NCBI RefSeq assembly: GCF_023507745.1
Contig: NZ_JALPZO010000034.1
Span: 41,460-105,459 of the forward strand
Direction of reading: 5' to 3'
Origin: Vreelandella olivaria
GTDB taxonomy: Bacteria > Pseudomonadota > Gammaproteobacteria > Pseudomonadales > Halomonadaceae
DNA: 64,000 nucleotides
Positions 1-8,664 of the stretch are shown here, one piece after another. The notes under the pieces are model-generated. The model was not told the DNA's origin. It ran no database searches and worked only from the letters and a program-made list of their open reading frames with translations. The position numbers and the translations under genes were made by a program. Each line of letters opens with the position of its first letter. The first letter of the stretch is position 1.

Positions 1-2
1 AT

Positions 3-554
3 ATCGAAATTCGCATCCTGACGGTAGAGGATCCTCACCGTCTCGACCTGGCAGAGTTCGACCTTGGCATCTATTACCATCTTCCTAATGAAGTTGACCC
101 ACCGGGCCTTATCGCTAACGCCATTTTTGAGCATGAAATGGTAACGGCCGTTTGCAGCCCCATCTACCTGGAGCGACATGACCACGCAATTGAGCCGACA
201 CAGCTACTCGTAGATCACACGTTGATGATAGTGGAGGATCACTACCATGACTGGCTTACCTGGGAGACATGGTTCCGTGAACTCGGCCTGAAGTGGCAAA
301 CGCCGCTGCACACGTTACGCGCCAACAGCTTTCAACTGCTGATGAATGCCACTCTGGCAGGCCAGGGGGTGACCTTAGGCTGGATGCGTATTTTAGATGC
401 CGAGCTTCGTCAGGGAACTCTTGTGCAGGCGCTGCCGCTCGCCATACCCAGCCGAGGAAAGCTTTCTCTCTTTACGCCTCAGCACCGCCACCTGACAGAG
501 CCAATGAGAGCCTTCCAACAGTGGGTGTTCAATACCCATTATACGCCCTATTGA
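3..554 (+). CDS. LysR-type regulator, C-terminal part (5' end outside window)
   Basis: The frame is open from base 3, so the gene starts before the window. The roughly 183 visible residues fit the effector-binding half of a LysR transcription factor: a stretch of the form FDLGIYYH near the edge, then CSPIYLER, and the late segment QGVTLGWMRI, which matches the usual G-x-G-[IV]-[AG]-x-[LM]-P-like region. The DNA-binding domain is not visible, so the target cannot be named. Its last seven bases overlap the 3' end of the convergent nuclease gene. Confidence 0.85.
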   Translation: MEIRILTVEDPHRLDLAEFDLGIYYHLPNEVDPPGLIANAIFEHEMVTAVCSPIYLERHDHAIEPTQLLVDHTLMIVEDHYHDWLTWETWFRELGLKWQTPLHTLRANSFQLLMNATLAGQGVTLGWMRILDAELRQGTLVQALPLAIPSRGKLSLFTPQHRHLTEPMRAFQQWVFNTHYTPY

Positions 555-1411
555 AACCTGCCTGGACGGCGGGAGACGTCTTCAAGTGCCCACCCTTCAG
601 TGCGCAGTTCACCCTCCAGTACGGCCTCCATTTCTGCTGACAGGTCAGGGAAAAAATTAAGTCCCGTGCGTGCCTCAACCTCATCAATAGTGACGAGATA
701 ATCCTCAAGGGGTTCGTTACCCCTCACCTCCTGGGGCATGATAAAGGCCAGTGCCAGTGGTACTTCATCGTGCGGAGCAACAATGATTTTATAAAATGCT
801 TCGGGCACCTCTACGAAACCAACACGATTGAAGGCGTTATCCATAAAGCGCTCGGGGAATACAGGCCCGGTGATCACTTGCAAGCGACCAAAACGCGGCG
901 CGAAATGATCCATCACCGACTCTTCCAGGCGTTGCCATAGCTGGCGATTTAAGTTCGGTCGCTGGGGCGACATATTGCTCATCAGGAAAGTATCGATCTG
1001 GGCACTACGTCCATGCACGGCCGCAATGGCATAGTTGGGAGCCATATGGCCTCTGTCGTACCCACTTCCCGCATAGCTATCCGTGCTGATTGGCCATAGC
1101 GTTCGCCAGTCGGCCTGAAAATTGGGGCGTGGACCAATACGGATATCATCAGACACGGCTTGTAACTGATAACTTACCCAAAGAGGATTTACCCGAACAT
1201 CCGACCAGCCCACCAGAAACCCGTCGTTACGCAATACACGGTGAAAAGTCGTGGGATGAAAACCATCCCAGGTGGGTACTCCCATCCATGTGTAAGCATC
1301 CTGGTGCTGGCGCCCCTGAAACTCCCACAACCCGGTTCCGACGATGACGAACAACACTGCAATGCCCAGGCGTCTTCCCTGGCGACGCCAGCGCAAAAGC
1401 GATTTACCCAA
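548..1411 (-). CDS. DNA/RNA non-specific endonuclease, membrane-anchored (NUC1/EndA family)
   Basis: 287 residues. The core carries the beta-beta-alpha metal nuclease motif DRGHM at residues 119-123 (catalytic His122), followed by the family pattern SNMSPQRPNLNRQLW with the metal-binding Asn. A single hydrophobic segment at about 15-30 after a basic stretch looks like a signal anchor, so the enzyme probably acts in the periplasm or at the cell surface, degrading nucleic acid for nutrients or in defence. The start is a TTG, chosen because AAGGGAG lies nine bases upstream and no ATG precedes the anchor. It converges on the LysR fragment and overlaps it by seven bases. Confidence 0.85.
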   Translation of the reverse strand: MGKSLLRWRRQGRRLGIAVLFVIVGTGLWEFQGRQHQDAYTWMGVPTWDGFHPTTFHRVLRNDGFLVGWSDVRVNPLWVSYQLQAVSDDIRIGPRPNFQADWRTLWPISTDSYAGSGYDRGHMAPNYAIAAVHGRSAQIDTFLMSNMSPQRPNLNRQLWQRLEESVMDHFAPRFGRLQVITGPVFPERFMDNAFNRVGFVEVPEAFYKIIVAPHDEVPLALAFIMPQEVRGNEPLEDYLVTIDEVEARTGLNFFPDLSAEMEAVLEGELRTEGWALEDVSRRPGRFQ

Positions 1412-1481
1412 TAGACTTGCTCCCTTGCCGTTAATCTCTTTTTCTTATGAGGCACACTGCTTTCAGGCGCTGTTACCTCAA

Positions 1482-1757
1482 TTACCAGCCAAGAGAAAAC
1501 ATGGTTTCCAGGTCGTGGCGGGAGTGCACCTGCATAGCGTTCAGGGTTTCCGTATCGCTGATACCTTCTACCGCGTTAAGGCGCTCAGTGACGAGCTCGG
1601 CAAGGCTTTCGAAATCGCGGGTACGTGCGATGGCAACCAAATCATAGCGACCACAGGTGGAGTAAACTTCACTGATCCCTTCTACATCGGCAAGGCGTTC
1701 GGCTACCGACTTGACTTGGCCTTTTTCGGTATTAATTAAAATGACTGCGTTTTGCAT
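1482..1757 (-). CDS. Lrp/AsnC ligand-binding (RAM) domain protein
   Basis: 91 residues if translated from the ATG at 1757, which has GAGGG just upstream; a longer reading to 1805 has no such site. The protein is a stand-alone alpha-beta RAM domain (AVILINTEKG..., GRYDLVAIARTRDFESL, then the recurrent VEGISDTETLNAM) with no helix-turn-helix. Such proteins form dimers or octamers that bind amino acids or modulate full-length Lrp regulators. The role here cannot be narrowed from context. Confidence 0.85.
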   Translation of the reverse strand: MQNAVILINTEKGQVKSVAERLADVEGISEVYSTCGRYDLVAIARTRDFESLAELVTERLNAVEGISDTETLNAMQVHSRHDLETMFSLGW

Positions 1758-2025
1758 AGTGCCCTCGCTAGAAACAGTGAAAGAAGCAATATCACGTATT
1801 GGCAACGAGCCGAGTATAACAGTCCGTCAGGAAGGGCCAAGCACTACAGCAGAACGTGACCAATTGTCGCGTTTTTCATAAGGTTATTCGCACTACATTC
1901 GAGCATGCGCTAGCATGTAATTGATAATTCCGGCTTACTAATTGTAATTGCTGGAGCATTAAAGAGGTGGATCACCACCCGCTAATTATGACCAGACGTC
2001 AAACCGTGACATTAAAGGAGATACC

Positions 2026-2340
2026 ATGGCTAACCAAAGCCGTCGTAAGTTCATGCGTAACAGCGTGCTGGGCCTTGCTGCCCTGCCGTTTGGTGCAGGT
2101 ATTCTGTCGAAAACGGCCTTTGCCCAAGAACTGCCCCGCCTAGACCCTTCCTCATCGACAGCACAAGCACTTAACTATGTTGAAGTGGCAAGCGATGCAA
2201 GCGATCACCCTGCCTATGAAGAGGGTGAGCTGTGCTCTAACTGCATGTTCTTTAATGCCGACACGGAAGGTTGCCAGTTGTTCCCTCAGAACAGCGTCGA
2301 ACCGGATGGCTGGTGCCAGTCCTGGATCGCCCAAAGCTAA
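2026..2340 (+). CDS. High-potential iron-sulfur protein (HiPIP)
   Basis: 104 residues. The N-terminus SRRKFMRNSVLG followed by a hydrophobic stretch and an AFA cleavage site is a twin-arginine (Tat) signal, expected because the cluster is inserted before export. The mature part has four cysteines in the order C-x2-C-x9-C-x13-C ending in GWCQSW, the 4Fe-4S ligands of HiPIPs. It would shuttle electrons in the periplasm between the bc1 complex and an oxidase or other acceptor. AAAGGAG precedes the ATG and a strong hairpin follows, so it is a single-gene transcript. Confidence 0.92.
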   Translation: MANQSRRKFMRNSVLGLAALPFGAGILSKTAFAQELPRLDPSSSTAQALNYVEVASDASDHPAYEEGELCSNCMFFNADTEGCQLFPQNSVEPDGWCQSWIAQS

Positions 2341-2369
2341 TCGCCCAACGGCAAGATGAACAACACATG

Positions 2370-2400
2370 ATTACCCCGCGCCTGCGCGGGGTAATCGTTT
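2370..2400 (+). terminator. Rho-independent terminator of the HiPIP gene
   Basis: Two 12-base arms (2370-2381 and 2384-2395, each the reverse complement of the other, rich in C and G) are followed by CGTTT. It lies 30 bases after the HiPIP stop and may also stop transcripts of the convergent spoVR operon. Confidence 0.85.
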
Positions 2401-2407
2401 AGACGCA

Positions 2408-3973
2408 TTACTGACTTGCATCACTGTTGTCATCCTCTATCGGCCAGTGGTAGCGGCGTGTCACCCGCCCCTCTTCCATGGAGACCAGATGCACAGGGAA
2501 GCCCCACAACTGTTGCAGGTGGCGTATCACCGGGTAAACACTGCGGCCAAGTGGGCGACGGTTATCCTGGACATGGTGCAGAGTAAGTGAGCGATCACCA
2601 CGAATGGCCGCCTCCACCACCTGGATATTGGGCTCGCGCACCGACAGGGCATACTGGTTTGCAAGTGCTTCACGCACCCGCCGATACCCTCGATCGTCAT
2701 GAATCGCCGCAACCTCCAGCATGTCGGTCTGGTCGTCATCAACAATTAAGAACAGCTTTAAGTCACGCATGACCTTGGGCGACAAAAACTGCTGAATAAA
2801 CGACTCATCCTTGAAGTTGCGCATAGCGAACTCCAGCGTCTCCCGCCATGGGCTACCGGCAATATCAGGAAACCATTCCCGGTCCTCATCCGTTGGCGAC
2901 TCACAGATTCGTTTGATATCCATAAAAATGGCAAAACCAAGCGCATAGGGGTTCAGGCCACTGTAATGGGGACTATCAAACCCTGGCTGATTGATAACCG
3001 CCGCGTGGGACTGCAGGAACTCAAGCATCAGCCCTTCATCAACTTTACCTTCATCGTACAACCGGTTCATGAGTGTGTAGTGCCAAAAACAGGCCCAGCC
3101 CTCGTTCATCACCTGAGTTTGCCGCTGAGGGTAAAAGTATTGTGCCAGCTTGCGCACAATCCGCACGATCTCACGCTGCCAAGGCGCTAACAGTGGTGCG
3201 TTTTTTTCAATAAAATAGAGTAAGTTTTCCTGAGGTTCGGGCGGATAGCTGCCCCCGCTATGCAGCCCCAACGGGTCCTCGTCGCTGTGCAAACTGCCTG
3301 GCAGTACGGATGCCCCTGCGGAGCTTTCCGGGATTGTTCGCCAGAGCATATTCACCTGAGTCTGCAGGTAGGCTTCGCGCTCCTCCTGCCGCTTGGCCTC
3401 CTCTTCGGCGGAGATGGGTGATGGACGTTTGTAACGGTCAACACCGTAGTTTTGCAGCGCGTGGCAGGCATCCAATAGCTGTTCAACAGCATGTACACCA
3501 TGGCGCTCTTCACATTGGGCAATATATTTGCGCGCAAATACCAGATAGTCGACGATGGATTCTGCATCCGTCCAGGTACGGAACAGGTAGTTGCCTTTAA
3601 AGAAAGAGTTATGTCCATAGCAGGCATGGGCAATCACCAGCACCTGCATCATCAGGGTGTTCTCTTCCATCAAATAGGCAATACAGGGGTTGGAGTTAAT
3701 CACCAACTCGTAGGCAAGGCCCATCTGGCCACGCTTATAGGCCTGTTCTACTGCAAGGAACTGTTTACCGAACGACCAGTGATGGTAACCCACCGGCATT
3801 CCGACACTGGCATAAGCATCCATCATTTGCTCGGTGGTAATCACCTCGATTTGGTTAGGATAGGTATCCAGCCGATACTCATCAGCAAGCCGGGCGAGTT
3901 CTTCATCAAAGCGCTCCAGCACGCTGAAATTCCAGTCAGAACCGGTCGCTATCGGTTTGCGGGCTACACTCAT
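2408..3973 (-). CDS. spoVR: SpoVR family protein
   Basis: 521 residues, the usual length of the SpoVR/YcgB family, recognised by the N-terminal stretch YHHWSFGKQF and by MNEGWACFWHYTLMNRLYDEG in the middle. The molecular activity of the family is unknown. In proteobacteria it is found with PrkA and YeaH and tied to nitrogen or stationary-phase stress. It is the last gene of that operon here, starting 20 bases after yeaH with GAGGAG before the ATG. Confidence 0.93.
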   Translation of the reverse strand: MSVARKPIATGSDWNFSVLERFDEELARLADEYRLDTYPNQIEVITTEQMMDAYASVGMPVGYHHWSFGKQFLAVEQAYKRGQMGLAYELVINSNPCIAYLMEENTLMMQVLVIAHACYGHNSFFKGNYLFRTWTDAESIVDYLVFARKYIAQCEERHGVHAVEQLLDACHALQNYGVDRYKRPSPISAEEEAKRQEEREAYLQTQVNMLWRTIPESSAGASVLPGSLHSDEDPLGLHSGGSYPPEPQENLLYFIEKNAPLLAPWQREIVRIVRKLAQYFYPQRQTQVMNEGWACFWHYTLMNRLYDEGKVDEGLMLEFLQSHAAVINQPGFDSPHYSGLNPYALGFAIFMDIKRICESPTDEDREWFPDIAGSPWRETLEFAMRNFKDESFIQQFLSPKVMRDLKLFLIVDDDQTDMLEVAAIHDDRGYRRVREALANQYALSVREPNIQVVEAAIRGDRSLTLHHVQDNRRPLGRSVYPVIRHLQQLWGFPVHLVSMEEGRVTRRYHWPIEDDNSDASQ

Positions 3974-3993
3974 GGCGCACTCCTCAACTCGTG

Positions 3994-5283
3994 TTACCGC
4001 GTCTGGCTTAAGCGGCGTTTAAACAGCTCACGAAAGACGGGGTAAATATCCCCCGCATCCACAATCTGGCGCATGGCAAAACGTTCCGGAAACTGTGCGG
4101 CCACAGCCTCATACTCATGCCACAGCGATTGATGTTCATGGGGAGTGATTTCCACATACGCGTAGTACTGCAACTGTGGCATGAGCTGTTTAGCCAGCAG
4201 GTCACGGCAAATATTAGAGTCATCGTCCCAGTTGTCACCGTCCGATGCCTGGGCGACATAGAGATTCCACTGTCCGGCGGGGTAGCGCTTTTCAATGATT
4301 TTATCGACCAGAGTAAGCGCACTGGAAACAATCGTGCCCCCGGTTTCCCGTGAGTAAAAGAACTCTTCCTCGCTCACCTCACGTGCTGCCGTATGGTGGC
4401 GCACAAACACCAGCTCCACCTTTTCATAATGCTTCTCCAGGAATAGATAGAGCAGCAGGAAAAAGCGCTTGGCAATATCTTTATGGTTTTGCGTCATGGA
4501 GCCAGAGACATCCATGACACAGAACATAACTGCCTGACTGGAAGGTTGCGGTTGCGCCGCCAGTTGGTGGTAGCGGAGATCGTAGGTATCGATGAAGGGG
4601 ACGGCTTCGATGCGCTTTGCCAGACGCTCAATTTCCGCTTTTAGCTCAGTGATGCGTGCGGGGTTGCGCAGCACCGGGTCCTTACGCTCCTCAGCTGCAA
4701 GCGCTTCCTGGGCTTCTTTTAGCGCGCGTTTAATAGGTGCACGCATCGCTATGCGTCGGGCATAAGCTTCCCGCATGGAGCGGGTAATGCTAATGCGGGA
4801 GGGCACACCATCGCGGGCCAGCCCCGCTCTCACCATTTTGATCTCTTCGAGAGACTTCAGCGGCTTACGCTGTAAATGAGGAAGCTCAAGCCCGTCGAAG
4901 ACAAACTCCAGAAACTCCTCACGACTAAGGGTAAACGCAAACTCATCGGCGCCCTCTCCCTGGTCAGAAGCACCACCTTCACCAGCCCCCCCTCCGTCAC
5001 CCTGGCCACCAGGGCGACGAATTTTATCCCCCTCCAGAAACTCCTTATTGCCAGGCGAGACGATATTGCGGGCACCGCCTGGTCCATGTTGAAACACCGG
5101 CTCTGAAATATCTTTGGTGGGTATCGATATTTTCTCTCCTCGCTCCATATCAGTGATGGAGCGGCGGTTAACCGCCTCCTCCACCGAACGCTTAATATGC
5201 TTCCGGTAACGCTCCAAAAAGCGCTGACGGTTAACCGCGCTTTTATGTTTGGCGTTAGGTCTGCGATCAATAAAGTAGGTCAT
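3994..5283 (-). CDS. yeaH: YeaH/YhbH family protein (DUF444)
   Basis: 429 residues. The C-terminal half has a von Willebrand A-like fold with the metal-binding DVSGSM signature; the N-terminal half is charged and includes a glycine-rich linker around residues 88-112. The family accompanies the PrkA kinase and is thought to work with it. The middle gene of prkA-yeaH-spoVR, with AAGGAGG immediately upstream and 23 bases from the prkA stop, so translation is probably coupled to the operon messenger. Confidence 0.93.
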   Translation of the reverse strand: MTYFIDRRPNAKHKSAVNRQRFLERYRKHIKRSVEEAVNRRSITDMERGEKISIPTKDISEPVFQHGPGGARNIVSPGNKEFLEGDKIRRPGGQGDGGGAGEGGASDQGEGADEFAFTLSREEFLEFVFDGLELPHLQRKPLKSLEEIKMVRAGLARDGVPSRISITRSMREAYARRIAMRAPIKRALKEAQEALAAEERKDPVLRNPARITELKAEIERLAKRIEAVPFIDTYDLRYHQLAAQPQPSSQAVMFCVMDVSGSMTQNHKDIAKRFFLLLYLFLEKHYEKVELVFVRHHTAAREVSEEEFFYSRETGGTIVSSALTLVDKIIEKRYPAGQWNLYVAQASDGDNWDDDSNICRDLLAKQLMPQLQYYAYVEITPHEHQSLWHEYEAVAAQFPERFAMRQIVDAGDIYPVFRELFKRRLSQTR

Positions 5284-5306
5284 ACGACCTCCTTAAGCGA
5301 TATCCG

Positions 5307-7229
5307 CTACTGTGACTTGCGTACGCGCAGGTACCACTCAGAAAGCAGTCGAACCTGTTTCTCGGTATAACCACGGTCAACCATGCGTGCCACAAAGTCT
5401 TCGTGCTTTTTCTGATCCGACTTCGATGCCTTGGCATTGAAGGAGATCACCGGCAGCAACTCTTCGGTGTTGGCAAACATCTTATGCTCAATGACACCTT
5501 TGAGTTTTTCGTAGGACTGCCAGCTTGGGTTCATACCGTTGTTTTGCGCACGCGCCCTCAGCACAAAGTTAACCACCTCATGGCGGAAATCTTTCGGATT
5601 TGAAATACCCGCCGGTTTCTCAATTTTTTCCAGTTCCTCGTTAAGCGACTGACGGTTCAGCAACTCACCCGTTTCAGGGTCGCGGTACTCCTGATCCTGA
5701 ATCCAGAAATCCGCGTAGGTAACGTAACGGTCAAAGATGTTCTGACCATACTCGCTGTAGGACTCCAAATACGCGGTTTGAATCTCCTTACCGATAAAGT
5801 CCACATAGCGGGGAGCCAGAAACTCTTTGATAAAGCCCAGGTAGCGCTCAAATACCTCGGAAGGCAACTGTTCCCGCTCCAATGCCTGCTCCAGCACATA
5901 GAGTAAATGCACGGGATTGGCCGCCACTTCAGAGCTGTCGAAGTTAAACACCTTGGACAGAATCTTGAACGCAAAGCGGGTGGAAAGCCCCTGCATGCCT
6001 TCATCCACTCCGGCGGCATCACGATACTCCTGTATCGACTTTGCCCGTGGGTCGGTATCTTTCAGGTTTTCACCATCATAGACACGCATTTTGGAGTAGA
6101 TACTTGAATTCTCAGGTACTTTTAGCCGTGAAAGCACTGAGAACTGCGCCAGCATTCGTAGCGTATCGGGTGCACAGGAGGCTGCGCTCAGCGATGAGTC
6201 TTCAAGCAATTTCTGATAAATCTTGATCTCTTCAGAGACACGCAGGCAATAGGGCACTTTAACAATGTAAACCCGGTCCAAAAACGCTTCGTTATTTTGG
6301 TTATTACGAAACGCCTGCCATTCAGATTCGTTGGAGTGGGCCAGAATGACACCATCAAAGGGAATTGCCCCCATACCTTCAGTAGGGTTGTAGTTGCCTT
6401 CCTGGGTAGCGGTCAACAGCGGGTGAAGCACCTTAATCGGCGCCTTAAACATCTCAACAAATTCCATTAGCCCCTGATTGGCACGGCACAGCCCGCCAGA
6501 GAAGCTGTAGGCATCGGGATCATCCTGGGAGTACAGCTCCAACTGGCGAATATCCACTTTACCCACCAGCGAGGAGATATCCTGGTTGTTCTCATCCCCC
6601 GGCTCGGTTTTGGAGATCGCCAGTTGATTGAGACGTGAAGGATACAAACGCTCCACCCTGAACTGGGTAATGTCACCGCCATACTCTTTCAAGCGTTTGG
6701 CCGCCCAGGGCGACATAACACTGCGCAGGTAGCGCTGGGGAATACCAAACTCGTTTTCGAGAAGCTCTCCGTCCTCTTCCGGTGAAAAAAGTCCCAGCGG
6801 AGACTCATACACTGGTGACCCTTTAATAGCATAAAACGGGATACGCTCCATCAGCAGCTTAAGACGTTCGGCCAGGGACGACTTACCACCGCCCACCGGC
6901 CCTAGCAAGTAAAGAATCTGTTTACGCTCTTCTAACCCCTGAGCGGCGTGGCGGAAGTAGGCCACAATCTGCTCAATGGACTCTTCCATGCCATGGAATT
7001 CGGCAAAGGCAGGGTAACGGCGAATCACTTTGTTAGAAAAAATGCGTGACAGACGCGGGTCTTTCGCCGTGTCGATCACTTCAGGCTCGCCTATTGCTTC
7101 CAGCATGCGCTCGGCGGCGCTGGCATAAACCTTGGGGTCTCGGCGGCAAAGCGCCAGATACTCCTCAAGGCTCATGTCTTCTTGCTGAACGCGGGCAAAT
7201 CGGTCTTGAACGTGATCAAAAATACTCAT
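5307..7229 (-). CDS. prkA: PrkA family serine protein kinase / AAA+ protein
   Basis: 640 residues. The start at 7229 (MSIFDHVQDRF) fits the E. coli YeaG N-terminus and has AGGAGA upstream; the open frame extends 42 codons further without similarity. The AAA-type Walker A is GPVGGGKSS, in the stretch LYLLGPVGGGKSSLAERLK typical of the family, and the C-terminal PrkA domain follows. The E. coli homologue is a starvation-induced kinase. It is the first gene of a three-gene stress operon; the promoter should lie in 7230-7476. Confidence 0.95.
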   Translation of the reverse strand: MSIFDHVQDRFARVQQEDMSLEEYLALCRRDPKVYASAAERMLEAIGEPEVIDTAKDPRLSRIFSNKVIRRYPAFAEFHGMEESIEQIVAYFRHAAQGLEERKQILYLLGPVGGGKSSLAERLKLLMERIPFYAIKGSPVYESPLGLFSPEEDGELLENEFGIPQRYLRSVMSPWAAKRLKEYGGDITQFRVERLYPSRLNQLAISKTEPGDENNQDISSLVGKVDIRQLELYSQDDPDAYSFSGGLCRANQGLMEFVEMFKAPIKVLHPLLTATQEGNYNPTEGMGAIPFDGVILAHSNESEWQAFRNNQNNEAFLDRVYIVKVPYCLRVSEEIKIYQKLLEDSSLSAASCAPDTLRMLAQFSVLSRLKVPENSSIYSKMRVYDGENLKDTDPRAKSIQEYRDAAGVDEGMQGLSTRFAFKILSKVFNFDSSEVAANPVHLLYVLEQALEREQLPSEVFERYLGFIKEFLAPRYVDFIGKEIQTAYLESYSEYGQNIFDRYVTYADFWIQDQEYRDPETGELLNRQSLNEELEKIEKPAGISNPKDFRHEVVNFVLRARAQNNGMNPSWQSYEKLKGVIEHKMFANTEELLPVISFNAKASKSDQKKHEDFVARMVDRGYTEKQVRLLSEWYLRVRKSQ

Positions 7230-7476
7230 GGAACTCTCCTGTGGCCCATCCCCAGGCAACGACCGCCAAATCAGATTATCAGGACGGTGTGCAATAAGAG
7301 GTGTCGCTCTATCAGCGTAGTCAGCATTAGCAAAAAGTGATGACTCAACCTTCAACGCAGCGCTCTTAACGCTATGAGCACATCAGTAGAGTTTAGTTGC
7401 GTTGAACATCTAGAACGCAACACGCCGCCTAAACAGCGACGTGAGAGAGCCTTGGGTCCAAGCAACCGTTTGGCTG

Positions 7477-8520
7477 CTATTCCAGCACCGCTGTCACATC
7501 GGCCAACAATTGATCCAACAATTCAACGGTAGTGTTCCAGGCACACACAAACCGTGCCCCACCAGCCCCAATAAAGGTGTAGAAGGTCCAGCCTTTTGCT
7601 TTCAACGCTTCGATGGCATGGGGCGGCAATTCAACGAAGACACTGTTCGCCTGGGTAGGAAACATGAGCGATACACCGGGCAGCGCCTGCAGCCCTTCTG
7701 ATAAATAGCGCGCCATCGCATTGGCGTGTTCAGCGTTGGTTAACCAGGCACCACTTTCCAGCAACCCCAGCCAGGGGGCGGAAACATAGCGCATCTTAGA
7801 GGCCAATTGCCCCGCCTGCTTACAGCGGTAGGAGAAGTCTTCCGCCAGCTCACGGTTGAAAAACAGAATAGCTTCCCCGAAGGCCAGACCGTTCTTGGTA
7901 CCCGAAAAGCATAGCGCATCCACCCCCACTTGCCACGTTAGCTCAGCGGGCATCGCATTCAGGCTGGCGCAGGCATTGGCAAAGCGCGCCCCATCCATAT
8001 GCAGGCGTAAGTCATATTTATCGGCAACCGCACGTATCGCCAGTAGTTCATCGCGAGAATAGACCGTACCAACTTCCGTGGCTTGAGTAAGCGAAACCAC
8101 TTTGGGCTTGGGGTAGTGAATATCACTGCGCTTGGTGACCAGGGCTTCGATACCTTGCGGGGTTAATTTGCCGTTCGCCCCTGGTGAGGTGAGCAGCTTG
8201 GCTCCATTGGAAAAGAACTCAGGGCCGCCACACTCGTCAGTTTCAATATGCGCGAGTTCATGGCAGATCACGCTGTGGTAGCTGCGCCCCATCGCGGAAA
8301 GCGCCAGAGAGTTTGCAGCAGTACCGTTGAACACGAAAAAGACGTCGCAGTCGTAATCAAACATTTCACGAAAACGATCAGCAGCACGGGCGGTCCACCG
8401 GTCATTGCCGTAGGCCAGGTCATCATCCTGATTGGCTTCCAGCAGATACTGCATGGCTTCCGGGCAAATACCGGAGGTGTTATCACTGGCTAAAAATCGC
8501 GGGGTACACTCCGAGGGCAT
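7477..8520 (-). CDS. ltaE: Low-specificity L-threonine aldolase
   Basis: 347 residues, fold-type I PLP enzyme cleaving L-threonine or L-allo-threonine to glycine and acetaldehyde. Diagnostic stretches are YGNDRWT near the N-terminus, LHMDGARFANA (cofactor-contacting Asp and Arg) and FSGTKNGL, whose Lys carries PLP. AAGGAC lies upstream of the ATG. It is flanked on the same strand by fadH upstream and the prkA operon downstream, with gaps large enough for separate promoters. Confidence 0.92.
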   Translation of the reverse strand: MPSECTPRFLASDNTSGICPEAMQYLLEANQDDDLAYGNDRWTARAADRFREMFDYDCDVFFVFNGTAANSLALSAMGRSYHSVICHELAHIETDECGGPEFFSNGAKLLTSPGANGKLTPQGIEALVTKRSDIHYPKPKVVSLTQATEVGTVYSRDELLAIRAVADKYDLRLHMDGARFANACASLNAMPAELTWQVGVDALCFSGTKNGLAFGEAILFFNRELAEDFSYRCKQAGQLASKMRYVSAPWLGLLESGAWLTNAEHANAMARYLSEGLQALPGVSLMFPTQANSVFVELPPHAIEALKAKGWTFYTFIGAGGARFVCAWNTTVELLDQLLADVTAVLE

Positions 8521-8664
8521 GACGATAGTCCTTTTATCTGACGGTCGTGCGGCGCAGGCTGGGTGCCACCCGCGCCTTGAACATCCAGCTTCGCTTAGTT
8601 GCTGGATTGATCTGCCAGTCTATCGTCATTTTAACGTTGACGTCACCCGTGCGACTCACGCTGT

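Noticed and set aside
293..640. Second open frame over the LysR fragment
   Set aside because: Shadow of the LysR frame with alanine- and arginine-rich composition.
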